64,000 nt of DNA from NCBI RefSeq assembly GCF_014202505.1, contig NZ_JACHGW010000003.1, forward strand, positions 372,001-436,000, read 5' to 3'. The notes under the pieces were generated by a model that ran no database searches, was not told where the DNA came from, and saw only the letters and a program-made list of their open reading frames with translations. Shown here piece after piece: positions 51,948 through 60,470 of this stretch (its first letter is position 1; each line of letters opens with the position of its first letter). Both the position numbers and the translations under genes were made by a program. This DNA is from Armatimonas rosea (GTDB lineage: Bacteria; Armatimonadota; Armatimonadia; Armatimonadales; Armatimonadaceae).

Positions 51948-54764
51948 TCACGAATTGCAATCGTCGCCTTCGAGAGGAGTCGCTTCTTGTAGCGCTTGTG
52001 CGATCACGGTCTCCTCGGTCAGGAGGCTTCCTTCTTCTATGGCAGCCGCGAAGGCAGTGTCGCCAAGAGCGAGGCGGGCTTGCTCACGCCACTTCTGCAG
52101 GTAGGCTTCGACAAAGGGCTCTTTGGGAAAGCCGATACACTCATGGATTTTTTGGGCCGCGCCCCAGAGCAGTGTTGCTTCATATGCCTTTTCGCGACAG
52201 ACAAGCACGGCTCCCAGACCCTCTAGAGCGGTCGCGGTGCCTTGCTTATTTCCCTGCTGCTGGCAGAGGGTTAGGCACTCCTGAATCAGAACCTGCGCGG
52301 TATCAAGGTTCCCCAGGACACACTCCACCTCGCTCAGATTCCGCAGAAGTGTCTTGAGGGTGTGTCGGTTGCCTTGGGCACGGAGCATCGCAACTCCCTC
52401 ACGGAGCAGGGACTGAGCGCTGACATAGTCGCCACGGGCCGCGGCAATATTTCCTAGGCCTTCTAGGCCCGTTGCGAGAGCTCGGGTGTTGCCTGTGGAA
52501 CGAAACAAAGCCATGCTCTCTTCAATGAGGGGCTCTGCCGTCAGGAAGTCATTCTGGATGATCGCCGTCCCTCCCAGAGTTACCAGGGAGAGTCCCAGGT
52601 AGATGGGATCGTTGATCTCTCGGAAAAAGCTCAGGTTCTTCTCGATGAGCTGTCTGGCCGTGTTATAGTCGCCGCGATGGTTTGCCAGCCAGCCCTGCGC
52701 CATCCCAAAGACAGCAATGCTATGTTGGTCTTCCAGCTCGTGGGCAAGCTGTAGCGCCTCATCAAGGGCCGCGCCCGCCGCGACATCGTCGCCTTGCTCC
52801 ATCGCCAGGAGGCTGGTGCCATGCAGGACCTCGGCAAGGGACTTTACCACCGTGCGGGGGCGTGTCCCCTGCCATGCGTGCCCGAGTCTGGCAAGCTCTT
52901 CTAGATGCTCACGTCCGTCGCTGAGATAGCCACAGACGTGCCAGAAAGGCCAGAGTGCCTCCCCAATGCGCAGTCCACGACGGATAAAAGTCTCTGAGGA
53001 TGCGTTTGCACTGCACCAAGCAAGAGCCGCACGAATATTTTCGTACTCTTCATCCATGTGCTGCATCCAGAGGGGAAATCCTTCAAAGCTCGTGATCGCA
53101 AAGATGGCCTCCACTTGGGTGACCGTATGATCTAAGTGCCTCCCACGTACCGTCTCGGACTCACCGGACTCCGCGAGACGCTCCCGTGCATACTGGCGCA
53201 CGGTCTCTAAGAGTCGGTAGCGGGCGCGGTTGCCGTGCTCTTCGTAGGTGACAAGGCTCTTATCCACCAAGGAGGTGAGTAAGTCCAGCACATCAAGTTC
53301 GTCAATGCCGGCTCCACTACCGACACTCTCTGCGGACTCCAGCACCCAGCCTCCCGCAAACACCGAGAGTCGGAGTAAGAGCGTTTTTTCTTCTGGGGTG
53401 AGTAGGTCAAAGCTCCAGTCAATGAGAGCCCGCAGGGTCTGCTGGCGTGGGAGCGCGGTGCGTGAACCCCCTGTCAGCAGGCGGAAGCGATTGTCCAGTC
53501 GGTCTTCGAGCTGCTCGATAGGCATGGCACGGAGGCGGGCGGCGGCGAGCTCAATGGCCAGAGGAATCCCATCTAAGCGATAGCAGACAGAGGCAAGCGC
53601 CGGGGCATTCTCGTTGGTGACGAGGAAGTCCGGCTTTGCGGTGGTGGCGCGCTCCAAAAACAGCCGCACGGCTTCAAACTGTGAGAGACTCTCGGGCGTG
53701 TGGTGTGGAGAGGGCTGAGGCAGGGAGAGGGAGGGGATGCGGTAGGTACTCTCCCCGGAGATGCCGAGCGCTTCTCGGCTACTGGCAAGCATTCGTATGC
53801 TAGGGCAGGAGCGCAACAGCGTGTCACCCAGCAAGGCAACCGACTCAAGAACGTGCTCACAGTTATCGAGGACCAGGAGGAGCTGCTTGCCTTTCAGGAA
53901 CCCCTGCAGAGATTTTGTCAGGGTCTCCCCCGGCGACTCACGTACCCCGAGCACCTCCGCGACCATCTGCGGGACAAGGGCAGGGTTGGTAAGCGGTGCC
54001 AGCTCGACAAGCCAGACTCCCTGTGGGTAGTGCTCTAGTACCTCAGCCGCGACTTGCAGGGAGAGGCGTGTCTTGCCGCACCCTCCGCTTCCGGTCAGGG
54101 TCAGGAGCGAGGTGGTCGCGAGCAGGGACTTGATCTCTTCCATCTCACGCTTCCTACCAATAAAGCTTGTCACTTCCTGTGGCAGGTTATTAGGGAGGGC
54201 AATACTATCAAGCGAGCGCAGCGTGGGGAACTCCGCAAGGAGTTCGGGATGCAGCACTTGGTAGATATGCTCTGGCCGAGAAAGATCACGCAGGCGGTGC
54301 TCGCCAAGATTCAAGAGGGTTGTTTGTGCCGGGAGGCTGTCTCGTACGAGCTCCTGTGTTGCCTGAGAGAGCAGCACTTGCCCTCCATAGCCTGTGGCGA
54401 GTAGGCGTGCGACACGGTTGAGCGGTTGCCCGAAGTAGTCATTGTCGCGGCTCTCGACCGCTCCTGTGTGCAGGGCCATCCGAGCCCTGAGGGCAATACC
54501 ATCTTCCCAGGGTTCTGCGTAGAGACAGCGCTGTGCGGTCAGGGCTGCGGACAGAGCCTCTGGTGCGGTAGCGAAAGCCGCGCAGAAGGCATCCCCGATG
54601 GTCTTGAAAACATAGCCATTGTGCTCCGTAATCGCTTGATGTAGGAGCGCATCGTGACGGGCCAGCGCGGTCCGCATCCGCTCGGGATGCTCTTCCCAGA
54701 GCCGTGTGCTGCCCTCGATATCGGTGAAGAGGAAAGTGACAGTTCCAGCAGGCAGTATCGGCAT
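51948..54764 (-). CDS. adenylate cyclase - NB-ARC ATPase - TPR regulator (copy 2)
   Basis: A 938-residue paralogue of the protein at 46635-49499, with the same order: class III cyclase (Asp15, Asp58, Lys54, Asp109, Asn116, Arg120 all retained), NB-ARC ATPase with GSGGCGKT and LLVLDNCEHV, then TPR-like repeats about 650-900 that are more diverged than in copy 1. TACAAT ends exactly 6 nt before the ATG (leaderless type). The two copies are in the same orientation, which fits an old tandem duplication later separated by the GH4 and DGHHKL genes. Confidence 0.92.
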   Translation of the reverse strand: MPILPAGTVTFLFTDIEGSTRLWEEHPERMRTALARHDALLHQAITEHNGYVFKTIGDAFCAAFATAPEALSAALTAQRCLYAEPWEDGIALRARMALHTGAVESRDNDYFGQPLNRVARLLATGYGGQVLLSQATQELVRDSLPAQTTLLNLGEHRLRDLSRPEHIYQVLHPELLAEFPTLRSLDSIALPNNLPQEVTSFIGRKREMEEIKSLLATTSLLTLTGSGGCGKTRLSLQVAAEVLEHYPQGVWLVELAPLTNPALVPQMVAEVLGVRESPGETLTKSLQGFLKGKQLLLVLDNCEHVLESVALLGDTLLRSCPSIRMLASSREALGISGESTYRIPSLSLPQPSPHHTPESLSQFEAVRLFLERATTAKPDFLVTNENAPALASVCYRLDGIPLAIELAAARLRAMPIEQLEDRLDNRFRLLTGGSRTALPRQQTLRALIDWSFDLLTPEEKTLLLRLSVFAGGWVLESAESVGSGAGIDELDVLDLLTSLVDKSLVTYEEHGNRARYRLLETVRQYARERLAESGESETVRGRHLDHTVTQVEAIFAITSFEGFPLWMQHMDEEYENIRAALAWCSANASSETFIRRGLRIGEALWPFWHVCGYLSDGREHLEELARLGHAWQGTRPRTVVKSLAEVLHGTSLLAMEQGDDVAAGAALDEALQLAHELEDQHSIAVFGMAQGWLANHRGDYNTARQLIEKNLSFFREINDPIYLGLSLVTLGGTAIIQNDFLTAEPLIEESMALFRSTGNTRALATGLEGLGNIAAARGDYVSAQSLLREGVAMLRAQGNRHTLKTLLRNLSEVECVLGNLDTAQVLIQECLTLCQQQGNKQGTATALEGLGAVLVCREKAYEATLLWGAAQKIHECIGFPKEPFVEAYLQKWREQARLALGDTAFAAAIEEGSLLTEETVIAQALQEATPLEGDDCNS

Positions 54765-54794
54765 AGCTGTATTGTAACCGCTGGAAGGTGTTTA

Positions 54795-54823
54795 TTGCCT
54801 GCCTACGTTCGGTAGGCAGGCAA
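54795..54823 (-). terminator. hairpin downstream of the 54832 gene
   Basis: Perfect 12-bp stem TTGCCTGCCTAC / GTAGGCAGGCAA with a 5-nt loop, 9 nt beyond the stop of the 184-residue gene on the - strand. The T-run is weak. Confidence 0.6.
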
Positions 54824-54831
54824 GGGCTTGC

Positions 54832-55386
54832 TTAGCGCGTGTAGACACCCGTGGGGGACCAGACCGCGCAGGGGCCACCCGAGAGCCCGATAGGCAAGGG
54901 GAAGATCGGGATCGCTTCGCCATTGATCTTCAGGCTGAGCTGCCCCGCCGCCGCCTCGATTCCCTGTTGCACAAAGGGCAGGGGCTCCCCAAACGGCCGC
55001 TCGACCAGCTCCAGTACCCCCAGCTCACTGAGGCGGGTCTCGATCTCAAAGCCCTCTATCGTGACGCGGCAGCCGACAGTGCCCGGCTGGCTAGCAAAGA
55101 CCTCGATCTGGGCAGGGAGAACGGGCGCGCTCTCAAACGGGGTTCCCGCGAAGATATTGGGGCCAAAGTACGCCCCGATCTGCGGGTCGGTGGAGACAAA
55201 GCCCATAAACAGCGGTGCGGCGCTCGGGTCGGGCTGGTAGAAGACCATCCCGCTCGCGGCGGAGCCCAGCGGCGTGTGCACCAGCCGCGCGATATGCACA
55301 ATGACATTGGGCTGCTCCGCCCCCGCGATTGTGGAGGCGACCAGGTCGACCCCGCCCTCCCAGCTCATCCAGTTCGTAACTTGCAT
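54832..55386 (-). CDS. unrecognised 184-residue protein
   Basis: No family recognised. No signal peptide. Segments such as VIVHIARLVHTPLGS, MVFYQPDPSAAPLFMGFVSTDP, IGAYFGPNIFAGTPFESAPVLPA and EIETRLSELGVLELV suggest a compact alpha/beta protein. ATG 55386 has GAGAGGAA at good spacing. It stands between a lipoprotein gene and a cyclase gene, with a hairpin after it. Confidence 0.65.
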   Translation of the reverse strand: MQVTNWMSWEGGVDLVASTIAGAEQPNVIVHIARLVHTPLGSAASGMVFYQPDPSAAPLFMGFVSTDPQIGAYFGPNIFAGTPFESAPVLPAQIEVFASQPGTVGCRVTIEGFEIETRLSELGVLELVERPFGEPLPFVQQGIEAAAGQLSLKINGEAIPIFPLPIGLSGGPCAVWSPTGVYTR

Positions 55387-55436
55387 TGAAGTGTTCCTCT
55401 CAAGAAACACTTTAGCGGTCTCCCGTAACGGTAGCG

Positions 55437-56099
55437 TTACAGGGGCAGATCGGTTTTCTTGGTCCAGTTACCCGTGCCCTCTTTTTCCAGGACGGTGACG
55501 GTCTCTCCCTTGGTGAAGGTCATGCGGGTGATATTGGGGGCGACCAGCTCGTAGCGGATATCGGTGGTTCCGCCCGAGACCGAGACCGTGCTGGTGATTC
55601 GGAGCGCCTCGCTCTTGCCAAAGAAGAGGCCAGCGGCGCGGTTGGCACGCAGGTAGGTGTCGAAGGTGACATTGAACCAGCTCTGGTCGCCGTCGTCGTG
55701 GAGGAAGGTCACGGACTTGGCATCGTACTGCTGAAAGAGCTCATCGAGCTCACGAACCCCCGTGGTGAGGACGCCACTCTTCCAACGGCCGAGCCAGGGG
55801 GCATCGTGGCTGATGGCAAAGTGAAGCTCGTGGCCGTTGTAGGCGGAGGCGGCGTGGATGTCCTTGAGCTCCGGGAAGGCAAGCCGTGCACTGGTAAGCT
55901 CTTCCTGTCGGGTACGGACCGCGTCCATGGGCACCACGTAGCCCACGACATCGCGTGCGGCCAGCAGCAGTGCATCGCGGTCGATGGTCGCCTCCAGACG
56001 CGTCGTGACAAAATCGTCCCCGGAGCCTTTTCCCCCACAGCCGGAGAGCAGGAGCAGGCCTGCAAGTGCGACGAGACAAAGTGTTCTGGAGCGTTTCAT
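55437..56099 (-). CDS. lipoprotein of unknown function
   Basis: A 220-residue protein with a lipoprotein signal (LAGLLLLSGCGGKG, Cys about 21). The mature part is mixed alpha/beta with no recognised domain; TFLHDDGDQSWFNVTFDTYLR and TMTFTKGET-like ends are seen. TACAAT ends 5 nt before the ATG. It follows the exopolysaccharide glycosyltransferases but with its own promoter, so membership of that operon is uncertain. Confidence 0.8.
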   Translation of the reverse strand: MKRSRTLCLVALAGLLLLSGCGGKGSGDDFVTTRLEATIDRDALLLAARDVVGYVVPMDAVRTRQEELTSARLAFPELKDIHAASAYNGHELHFAISHDAPWLGRWKSGVLTTGVRELDELFQQYDAKSVTFLHDDGDQSWFNVTFDTYLRANRAAGLFFGKSEALRITSTVSVSGGTTDIRYELVAPNITRMTFTKGETVTVLEKEGTGNWTKKTDLPL

Positions 56100-56117
56100 G
56101 CCCCATTGTAGCGCATT

Positions 56118-57191
56118 TTACGGGGGGGGCGAGAGAATCGCGGCGCAGAGGTTGTCCACCCAGCGCTCCAGGCTCGCGTGCTTCTCGATCCAGCGGCGCG
56201 CATTGCTGCCGAGTTTTTGGCGTAGCGCGGGGTCGGACTGGAGGCGCGTGAGGGTCTTCTCCCAGGCACCCGGGTCGCCCACGGGGACATAGAGCCCGTT
56301 CTCACCGTCGAGTATCGCATCGGTCTGGCCCTCGGTGCGGGTGGTCACCACGGCTTTCCCACAGGCCATCGCCTCCAAGATCGCGGTGATCCCTGCCTGG
56401 AAGTCGTTCTCATAGAGGGGGACCGCGACCACGCCCGATGAGAGATAGAGCTCACGGAGCTCCCCGTACTCGTAGCGGCGGGCGGAGACATTGGCGGGCA
56501 TGGTGCGCTTCTCGGTCTCGTTGTTGTGCTTCGACCAGGGCGAGGCGGCCGCGAGCGGGAACTGCGTCTCGGGGAGGCGTTCGGCGGCGGCCAGGAGGGT
56601 GGGGTAGTCCCGCCACTCCAGCCCCGCAGCGCTGACCTGCTTCTCGTTCTCCGCGATCTCGGGGAGGGGGCGCCAGAAGTTGGCATCGGCGTGAAACGGG
56701 ATCAGGCGCAGGCGCTCGGCAGGGATTCCCAGCACTCTCTCACCATGGGCGAGCTGCGTTGTGGCGTAGACAAAGATCGTGTCCATCTCGCGCCAGAGCT
56801 GGAGCGTCCCGAAAAAGAGCTTCTTCTTGCCGGTCGAGAGCCGGTGGCCAATGGTGACGTGCTTTGGCCGCTTCTTCCCCGAGAGCCGGAGCAAGAGCGC
56901 CAGAAAGATGCCGATATTCTCGCCGTTGGTGAAGAGTGCCTGGTAGCCCTTGCGCCGCCGCCAGCCCGCCACGGCGAGGGCGATATCTTTCCCGAGCGTC
57001 TTGCGTGCCAGCGCCACCAGCGGGTCCGAGTCGGCCTCCAGCGCGCGGTAGTCGTAGAGCTCGGCGCAGGTGCCACGGCTCTCCAGCCCCGCGACCAGAG
57101 CATCGTAGTCCATCGTGGGGTGCTTGTCCGCCGCGACCGCCTCGGCGATCTTCTCTTTCCGGTAGCTCGGGATCAGTAGCAGGGTCTTCAT
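56118..57191 (-). CDS. glycosyltransferase, GT4-like
   Basis: A 357-residue GT-B enzyme. The C-terminal domain has the GT4 donor pattern VVAVPLYENDFQAGITAILEAMACGKAVVTTRTEGQTD and NGLYVPVGDP. The N-terminal acceptor half is more unusual (MKTLLLIPSYRKEKIAEAVAADKHPTMDYDALV). It lies 2 nt after another GT4 gene, at the end of the wecG operon, and probably adds a sugar to the exopolysaccharide repeat. Confidence 0.88.
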   Translation of the reverse strand: MKTLLLIPSYRKEKIAEAVAADKHPTMDYDALVAGLESRGTCAELYDYRALEADSDPLVALARKTLGKDIALAVAGWRRRKGYQALFTNGENIGIFLALLLRLSGKKRPKHVTIGHRLSTGKKKLFFGTLQLWREMDTIFVYATTQLAHGERVLGIPAERLRLIPFHADANFWRPLPEIAENEKQVSAAGLEWRDYPTLLAAAERLPETQFPLAAASPWSKHNNETEKRTMPANVSARRYEYGELRELYLSSGVVAVPLYENDFQAGITAILEAMACGKAVVTTRTEGQTDAILDGENGLYVPVGDPGAWEKTLTRLQSDPALRQKLGSNARRWIEKHASLERWVDNLCAAILSPPP

Positions 57192-57193
57192 GA

Positions 57194-58369
57194 TTACCTC
57201 CCCCCCATCCCCCGCTCAGCGGGGGGGACGAGAGGATGTTCCTTATATTCCCCCCGCCGGGCGGGGGTTAGGGGGGCAAGCCCTTTCAGGCGGGCGAGGA
57301 TCCGGGGATAGTTCACCGCGGCATCGTAGCGTTCGAGAGCGGCCTCGCGGGCGTTGCGGCCCAGGCGCAGGCGCAGGGCGTGGTCGGTGAGGAGGTGCTC
57401 AAGGGCTATCGCGAGCGCGGCGTCGTCCCCGACCGGCACGAGCTTGCCCGTCTCGTTGTCGATCACGGCCTCGGGGATCGCGGCGACTGCGGTGGTAATG
57501 ACCGGCAGGCCCGCGGCCATTGCCTCCAGGACCGCTTGCGGCAGGCAGTCGGCGCGGGTGGGGAAGACAAAGAGATCGGCCTCGGCAAAGAGGGTCCGCA
57601 GGCGCTCGGAGTTGGGGGTGACACCGTTATGAACCGTGATATTCTCCGTGGTGGCGAGCTCCGTGGCCTGGGTGACGAGGTGCAGGTGGGCGGTGCGGCG
57701 GACACTCTCCGGGAGGCGGGCGAAGGCGGTGAGCAGCGTGTCTCCGCCCTTGCGCACAAAATCTCCCCCGACAAACAGAATGTTGAGCGGCGCACCGGCG
57801 GCACGGGGCTGGCGCAGGGCGCGGGCGGCGTCCCAGGCGGCGATATCCACCCCGGGCGGGATCACAAAGACTTTATCGGCGGGCACCCCGTAGTCGGCGA
57901 CCAGCGAGTCCTTGGCCCACTGGCTCCAGGTGATGAGGCCCCGGGCCGCGGAGAACGCGCGCTGGTTGAGGCGGGCCTTGAGCACCTCGACTCGGCCGTT
58001 GCCCGGTGTGTGCCCGTAGTGGGCCCCAAGTCTATCGTACTGGAGCGGGGTGGCATCGAGGGAGATCAAACCAGGCGTCTTCTGGAGCATGCCTGCGGCC
58101 AGGAGCGCGGTGACCTGCGTGTGGAAGAAAAGCGCGTCAAAGCTCTGTCCGCGTAGTCCTAGATACGCTCCCAGTGAGGCTCGCAGGCTCCAGTTCGAGC
58201 GGACGCCGGGAAGCTTGGCCCAGGCACCGGGGGTGTTGTGGTAGGGGAGCTCCACAAAAGTGGGGTGCACCAGGCTATCGCTGGCGAGGGCTGCCTTGAG
58301 GTTCTTGGCGTGGGTCGCGTGGCCGAGGGAGTGCTCCAGCGCGAAGCCGAGCTTGAGGGTCGCAGACAT
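57194..58369 (-). CDS. glycosyltransferase, GT4 family, with repeat-encoded tail
   Basis: A 391-residue GT-B enzyme. N-terminal region LGFALEHSLGHATHAKNL, core LNILFVGGDFVRKGGDTLL, donor site ADLFVFPTRADCLPQAVLEAMAAGLPVITT and IDNETGKLVPVGDD. The last ~27 residues (LTPARRGEYKEHPLVPPAE..) are encoded by a C/G-rich hairpin repeat (about 57200-57285), so the original stop was probably lost when the repeat inserted. It starts 11 nt before the 128-residue gene on the - strand ends, in one operon with wecG. Confidence 0.9.
   Translation of the reverse strand: MSATLKLGFALEHSLGHATHAKNLKAALASDSLVHPTFVELPYHNTPGAWAKLPGVRSNWSLRASLGAYLGLRGQSFDALFFHTQVTALLAAGMLQKTPGLISLDATPLQYDRLGAHYGHTPGNGRVEVLKARLNQRAFSAARGLITWSQWAKDSLVADYGVPADKVFVIPPGVDIAAWDAARALRQPRAAGAPLNILFVGGDFVRKGGDTLLTAFARLPESVRRTAHLHLVTQATELATTENITVHNGVTPNSERLRTLFAEADLFVFPTRADCLPQAVLEAMAAGLPVITTAVAAIPEAVIDNETGKLVPVGDDAALAIALEHLLTDHALRLRLGRNAREAALERYDAAVNYPRILARLKGLAPLTPARRGEYKEHPLVPPAERGMGGR
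57209..57267. repeat. twin hairpin repeat in the tail of a glycosyltransferase gene
   Basis: Two hairpins with the same 7-bp stem: CCCCCGC-TCA-GCGGGGG (57209-57225) and CCCCCGC-CGG-GCGGGGG (57251-57267), flanked by further C-run/G-run pairing. They resemble short dispersed repeats that extend reading frames into tails like TPARRGEYKEH. Confidence 0.7.
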
Positions 58370-58380
58370 CAGAGAGCTCC

Positions 58381-58767
58381 TCAGGCCAGCGGGGTCGGAC
58401 CGACAAAGTTCTCAAAGGCGGCGGCGGGCTCGGAGGAGTGCGAGCCGATCCCATAGCGGGTGAGCAGGTGGGTGATCAGGTGCTCCAGGCGGTGCTTGGG
58501 CAGGCGGGCCGGCGCAAAGATAAAGACGTTGTCGTCGATCTGTAGCAGGCTCATACGGCGGCGCTCCGCGGTCAGCCCTAAGTAGGTGTTGGGCGCGATC
58601 TCGCGGCAGACAATCTTGCCCCGGCTGGTGCGGATCATCATCTGGCGGTCGTTGGTGATGGCGCGGGCGTGGGTGGCAGCGGCCTCATTGACATCGCCAA
58701 TGGGGTACTCAAGGTCGTCGAGGTCGACGGTCGTGGTGACGACTATTTTCTTCGATGCGTTCATCAT
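58381..58767 (-). CDS. unrecognised 128-residue protein of the exopolysaccharide operon
   Basis: A small soluble protein (VVTTTVDLDDLEYPIGDVNEAA, RGKIVCREIAPNTYLGL, MSLLQIDDNVFIFAPARLPKHRLEHLI). No family recognised. It sits between wecG and the first GT4 gene with gaps of about 19 and 11 nt, so it is surely co-expressed with polysaccharide synthesis. A regulatory or chaperone role is possible but unsupported. Confidence 0.7.
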   Translation of the reverse strand: MMNASKKIVVTTTVDLDDLEYPIGDVNEAAATHARAITNDRQMMIRTSRGKIVCREIAPNTYLGLTAERRRMSLLQIDDNVFIFAPARLPKHRLEHLITHLLTRYGIGSHSSEPAAAFENFVGPTPLA

Positions 58768-58786
58768 GTGAGGTCCTTTGTCCGAG

Positions 58787-59683
58787 TTACTTACGAAGGC
58801 TAGCTTCGGTCGGTTCCGTGGGCTGCACGGGAGCCGTGGTGATATTGAGCTTCTGGGGCACCGTGGTGCGGGGCTCCTCGATCAGAGGGCGAGGGCGGGG
58901 CCGTCGCAGACCGGCACGCACCAGGAGCGCCTCGTGTGTCAGCTGGAGCAAGAGCGGCAAGTCGCGGCAGATGTAGCGCTTGTAGAGGCGCTTGGGGTCC
59001 TGCAAGAGCCGCCAGGCCCACTCCATTCCTGTCTTCTGGATCAGGCGAGGTGCCCGCAGAACCATCCCCGCCGCCATCTCAAAGCTGCCGCCCACCCCGA
59101 TACTCACCGGGACACTGAGCTGCATCTTATGTCGGGCTATCCACTTCTCTTGCTTAGGGGCACCCAGACCAACCAGTAAAACATCCGGGTTGGCATCGCG
59201 CAGGATCTGGGCGATCTTGGCCTGCTCCTCGGGGGTGTCGAAGGTCTCTTTGGGGGGGCAGTAGGTGCCGCAGATCTGCACGCCGGGGAAGCGCTCCTCC
59301 AGAATGGCCTTGGCGGCATCGGCCGCGCCGGGCATGCCCCCGAGGAAGAAGAGCTTCAGGCCGGTCCACGCCGAGGCGCGGCACAGCTCTAGGAGAAGAT
59401 CGCTCCCCGCAACACGCTCGATCAGGTCGGCCGTATCGGGGCGGAGCCGCGAGAGCCAGACAATCGGCATCCCATCGGCCAGGACCAGCGCGGACGACGC
59501 ATAGATCTCACGAAACTCTGCATCCTCTTTGAGCAGAGCCAGGTGGTCCAGGTTTCCCGTACAGACATGCTGGGGCGCATCGGCTTTATGGACGAGCTGA
59601 AGGATGCGCTCGACAGCCGCGGTCATGGTGACATTGTCGAACCGCGTGTCTGAGATAACCACCTGTTCATTGAGTGGCGACAT
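58787..59683 (-). CDS. WecG/TagA/CpsF family glycosyltransferase
   Basis: A 298-residue GT26 enzyme that transfers a sugar (often N-acetylmannosamine or a uronate-type sugar) to a lipid-linked first sugar. Signature segments: TGNLDHLALLKED, SALVLADGMPIVWLSRL, GLKLFFLGGMPGAAD, PDVLLVGLGAPKQEKWI and VGGSFEMAAGMVLRAPRLIQKTGMEW. The start is put at ATG 59683. The upstream 97-bp gap carries a -24/-12 promoter candidate. It heads the operon wecG - 128-residue protein - GT4 - GT4. Confidence 0.92.
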   Translation of the reverse strand: MSPLNEQVVISDTRFDNVTMTAAVERILQLVHKADAPQHVCTGNLDHLALLKEDAEFREIYASSALVLADGMPIVWLSRLRPDTADLIERVAGSDLLLELCRASAWTGLKLFFLGGMPGAADAAKAILEERFPGVQICGTYCPPKETFDTPEEQAKIAQILRDANPDVLLVGLGAPKQEKWIARHKMQLSVPVSIGVGGSFEMAAGMVLRAPRLIQKTGMEWAWRLLQDPKRLYKRYICRDLPLLLQLTHEALLVRAGLRRPRPRPLIEEPRTTVPQKLNITTAPVQPTEPTEASLRK

Positions 59684-59727
59684 ATCGATTTTTCTCCGAG
59701 TTGAAAACATACTGAGGAAAAACAAAA

Positions 59728-59743
59728 GCAGATTCCGTGCCGG
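59728..59743 (-). promoter_or_regulatory. sigma-54 type promoter upstream of wecG
   Basis: On the - strand CGGCACGGAATCTGCT matches the sigma-54 consensus TGGCACGGNNNTTGCW, with GG and GC exactly 12 positions apart. The predicted transcript start would be some 30 nt upstream of ATG 59683. Confidence 0.55.
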
Positions 59744-59780
59744 TGTGTGACAAAAGCACTAAAAAAAACTCTAGGAAAAT

Positions 59781-60470
59781 TTAGTAGGCACCGTCGCCCC
59801 GGAGAATCGCCGGGATAGCACGCAGGAGGATCGAGAGGTCCAGCAGTAGCGAGCGATTCCGCACATACTCCAGGTCCAGCGCGATCCACTCGTCGAAGGT
59901 CAGCTTGGAGCGCCCCGAGACCTCGCGCAGGCAGATCAGCCCGGGCGGCACGGAGAGGCGCTCCTGAGGGTAGTTGGGGCACTGCTCCAGCTCACGGGGC
60001 AGGTGAGGGCGCGGCCCGACCAGGCTCATATCCCCTTTGAGGACATTCCAGAGCTGCGGGAGCTCGTCGAGCGAGTAGCGGCGCAGTACCCGCCCGATCC
60101 GTGTCACCCGGGGATCGTCTTTCATCTTAAAGATCGGGCCGGTCGCCTCGTTCTGCTGGCTCAGGCTGGCTTTAAGGGCTTCTGCATGGGGCACCATGCT
60201 CCGAAACTTATAGAAGGCAAATCGCCGCCCTCCACGCCCGACACGCTCCTGCTGGAAGAAGACCGGCCCCCGGTCCTCCGACCAGACCAAGAGGGCCAGG
60301 GTCGCCAGGACGGGGGCGAGGAGAGTCAGGGCAGTGAAGGCAACCAGGATATCAAGGGTGCGCCGGGCCGGTTCGGCGCGCACCGCGCTCTTTTCGTTGG
60401 GGATGTCCATTGCGGTAGATGTCTTGACCATGGGGCTGAAGGTTTCTCCTGAGATAGTGACGCGTGGCAC
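59781..60470 (-). CDS. polyprenyl-phosphate sugar-1-phosphate transferase (initiating glycosyltransferase)
   Basis: A 229-residue member of the bacterial sugar transferase family (PF02397) that starts repeat-unit assembly on undecaprenyl phosphate. One membrane helix (TLDILVAFTALTLLAPVLATLALLV region, about 38-62), then QERVGRGGRRFAFYKFRSM, DDPRVTRIGRVLRRYSLDELPQLWNVLKGDMSLVGPRPH and the C-terminal GLICLREVSGRSKLTFDEWI. The short form lacks the N-terminal polytopic region of WbaP. TTGGCAC lies upstream (about 60490-60507), but a good -12 GC is missing. Confidence 0.92.
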   Translation of the reverse strand: MPRVTISGETFSPMVKTSTAMDIPNEKSAVRAEPARRTLDILVAFTALTLLAPVLATLALLVWSEDRGPVFFQQERVGRGGRRFAFYKFRSMVPHAEALKASLSQQNEATGPIFKMKDDPRVTRIGRVLRRYSLDELPQLWNVLKGDMSLVGPRPHLPRELEQCPNYPQERLSVPPGLICLREVSGRSKLTFDEWIALDLEYVRNRSLLLDLSILLRAIPAILRGDGAY

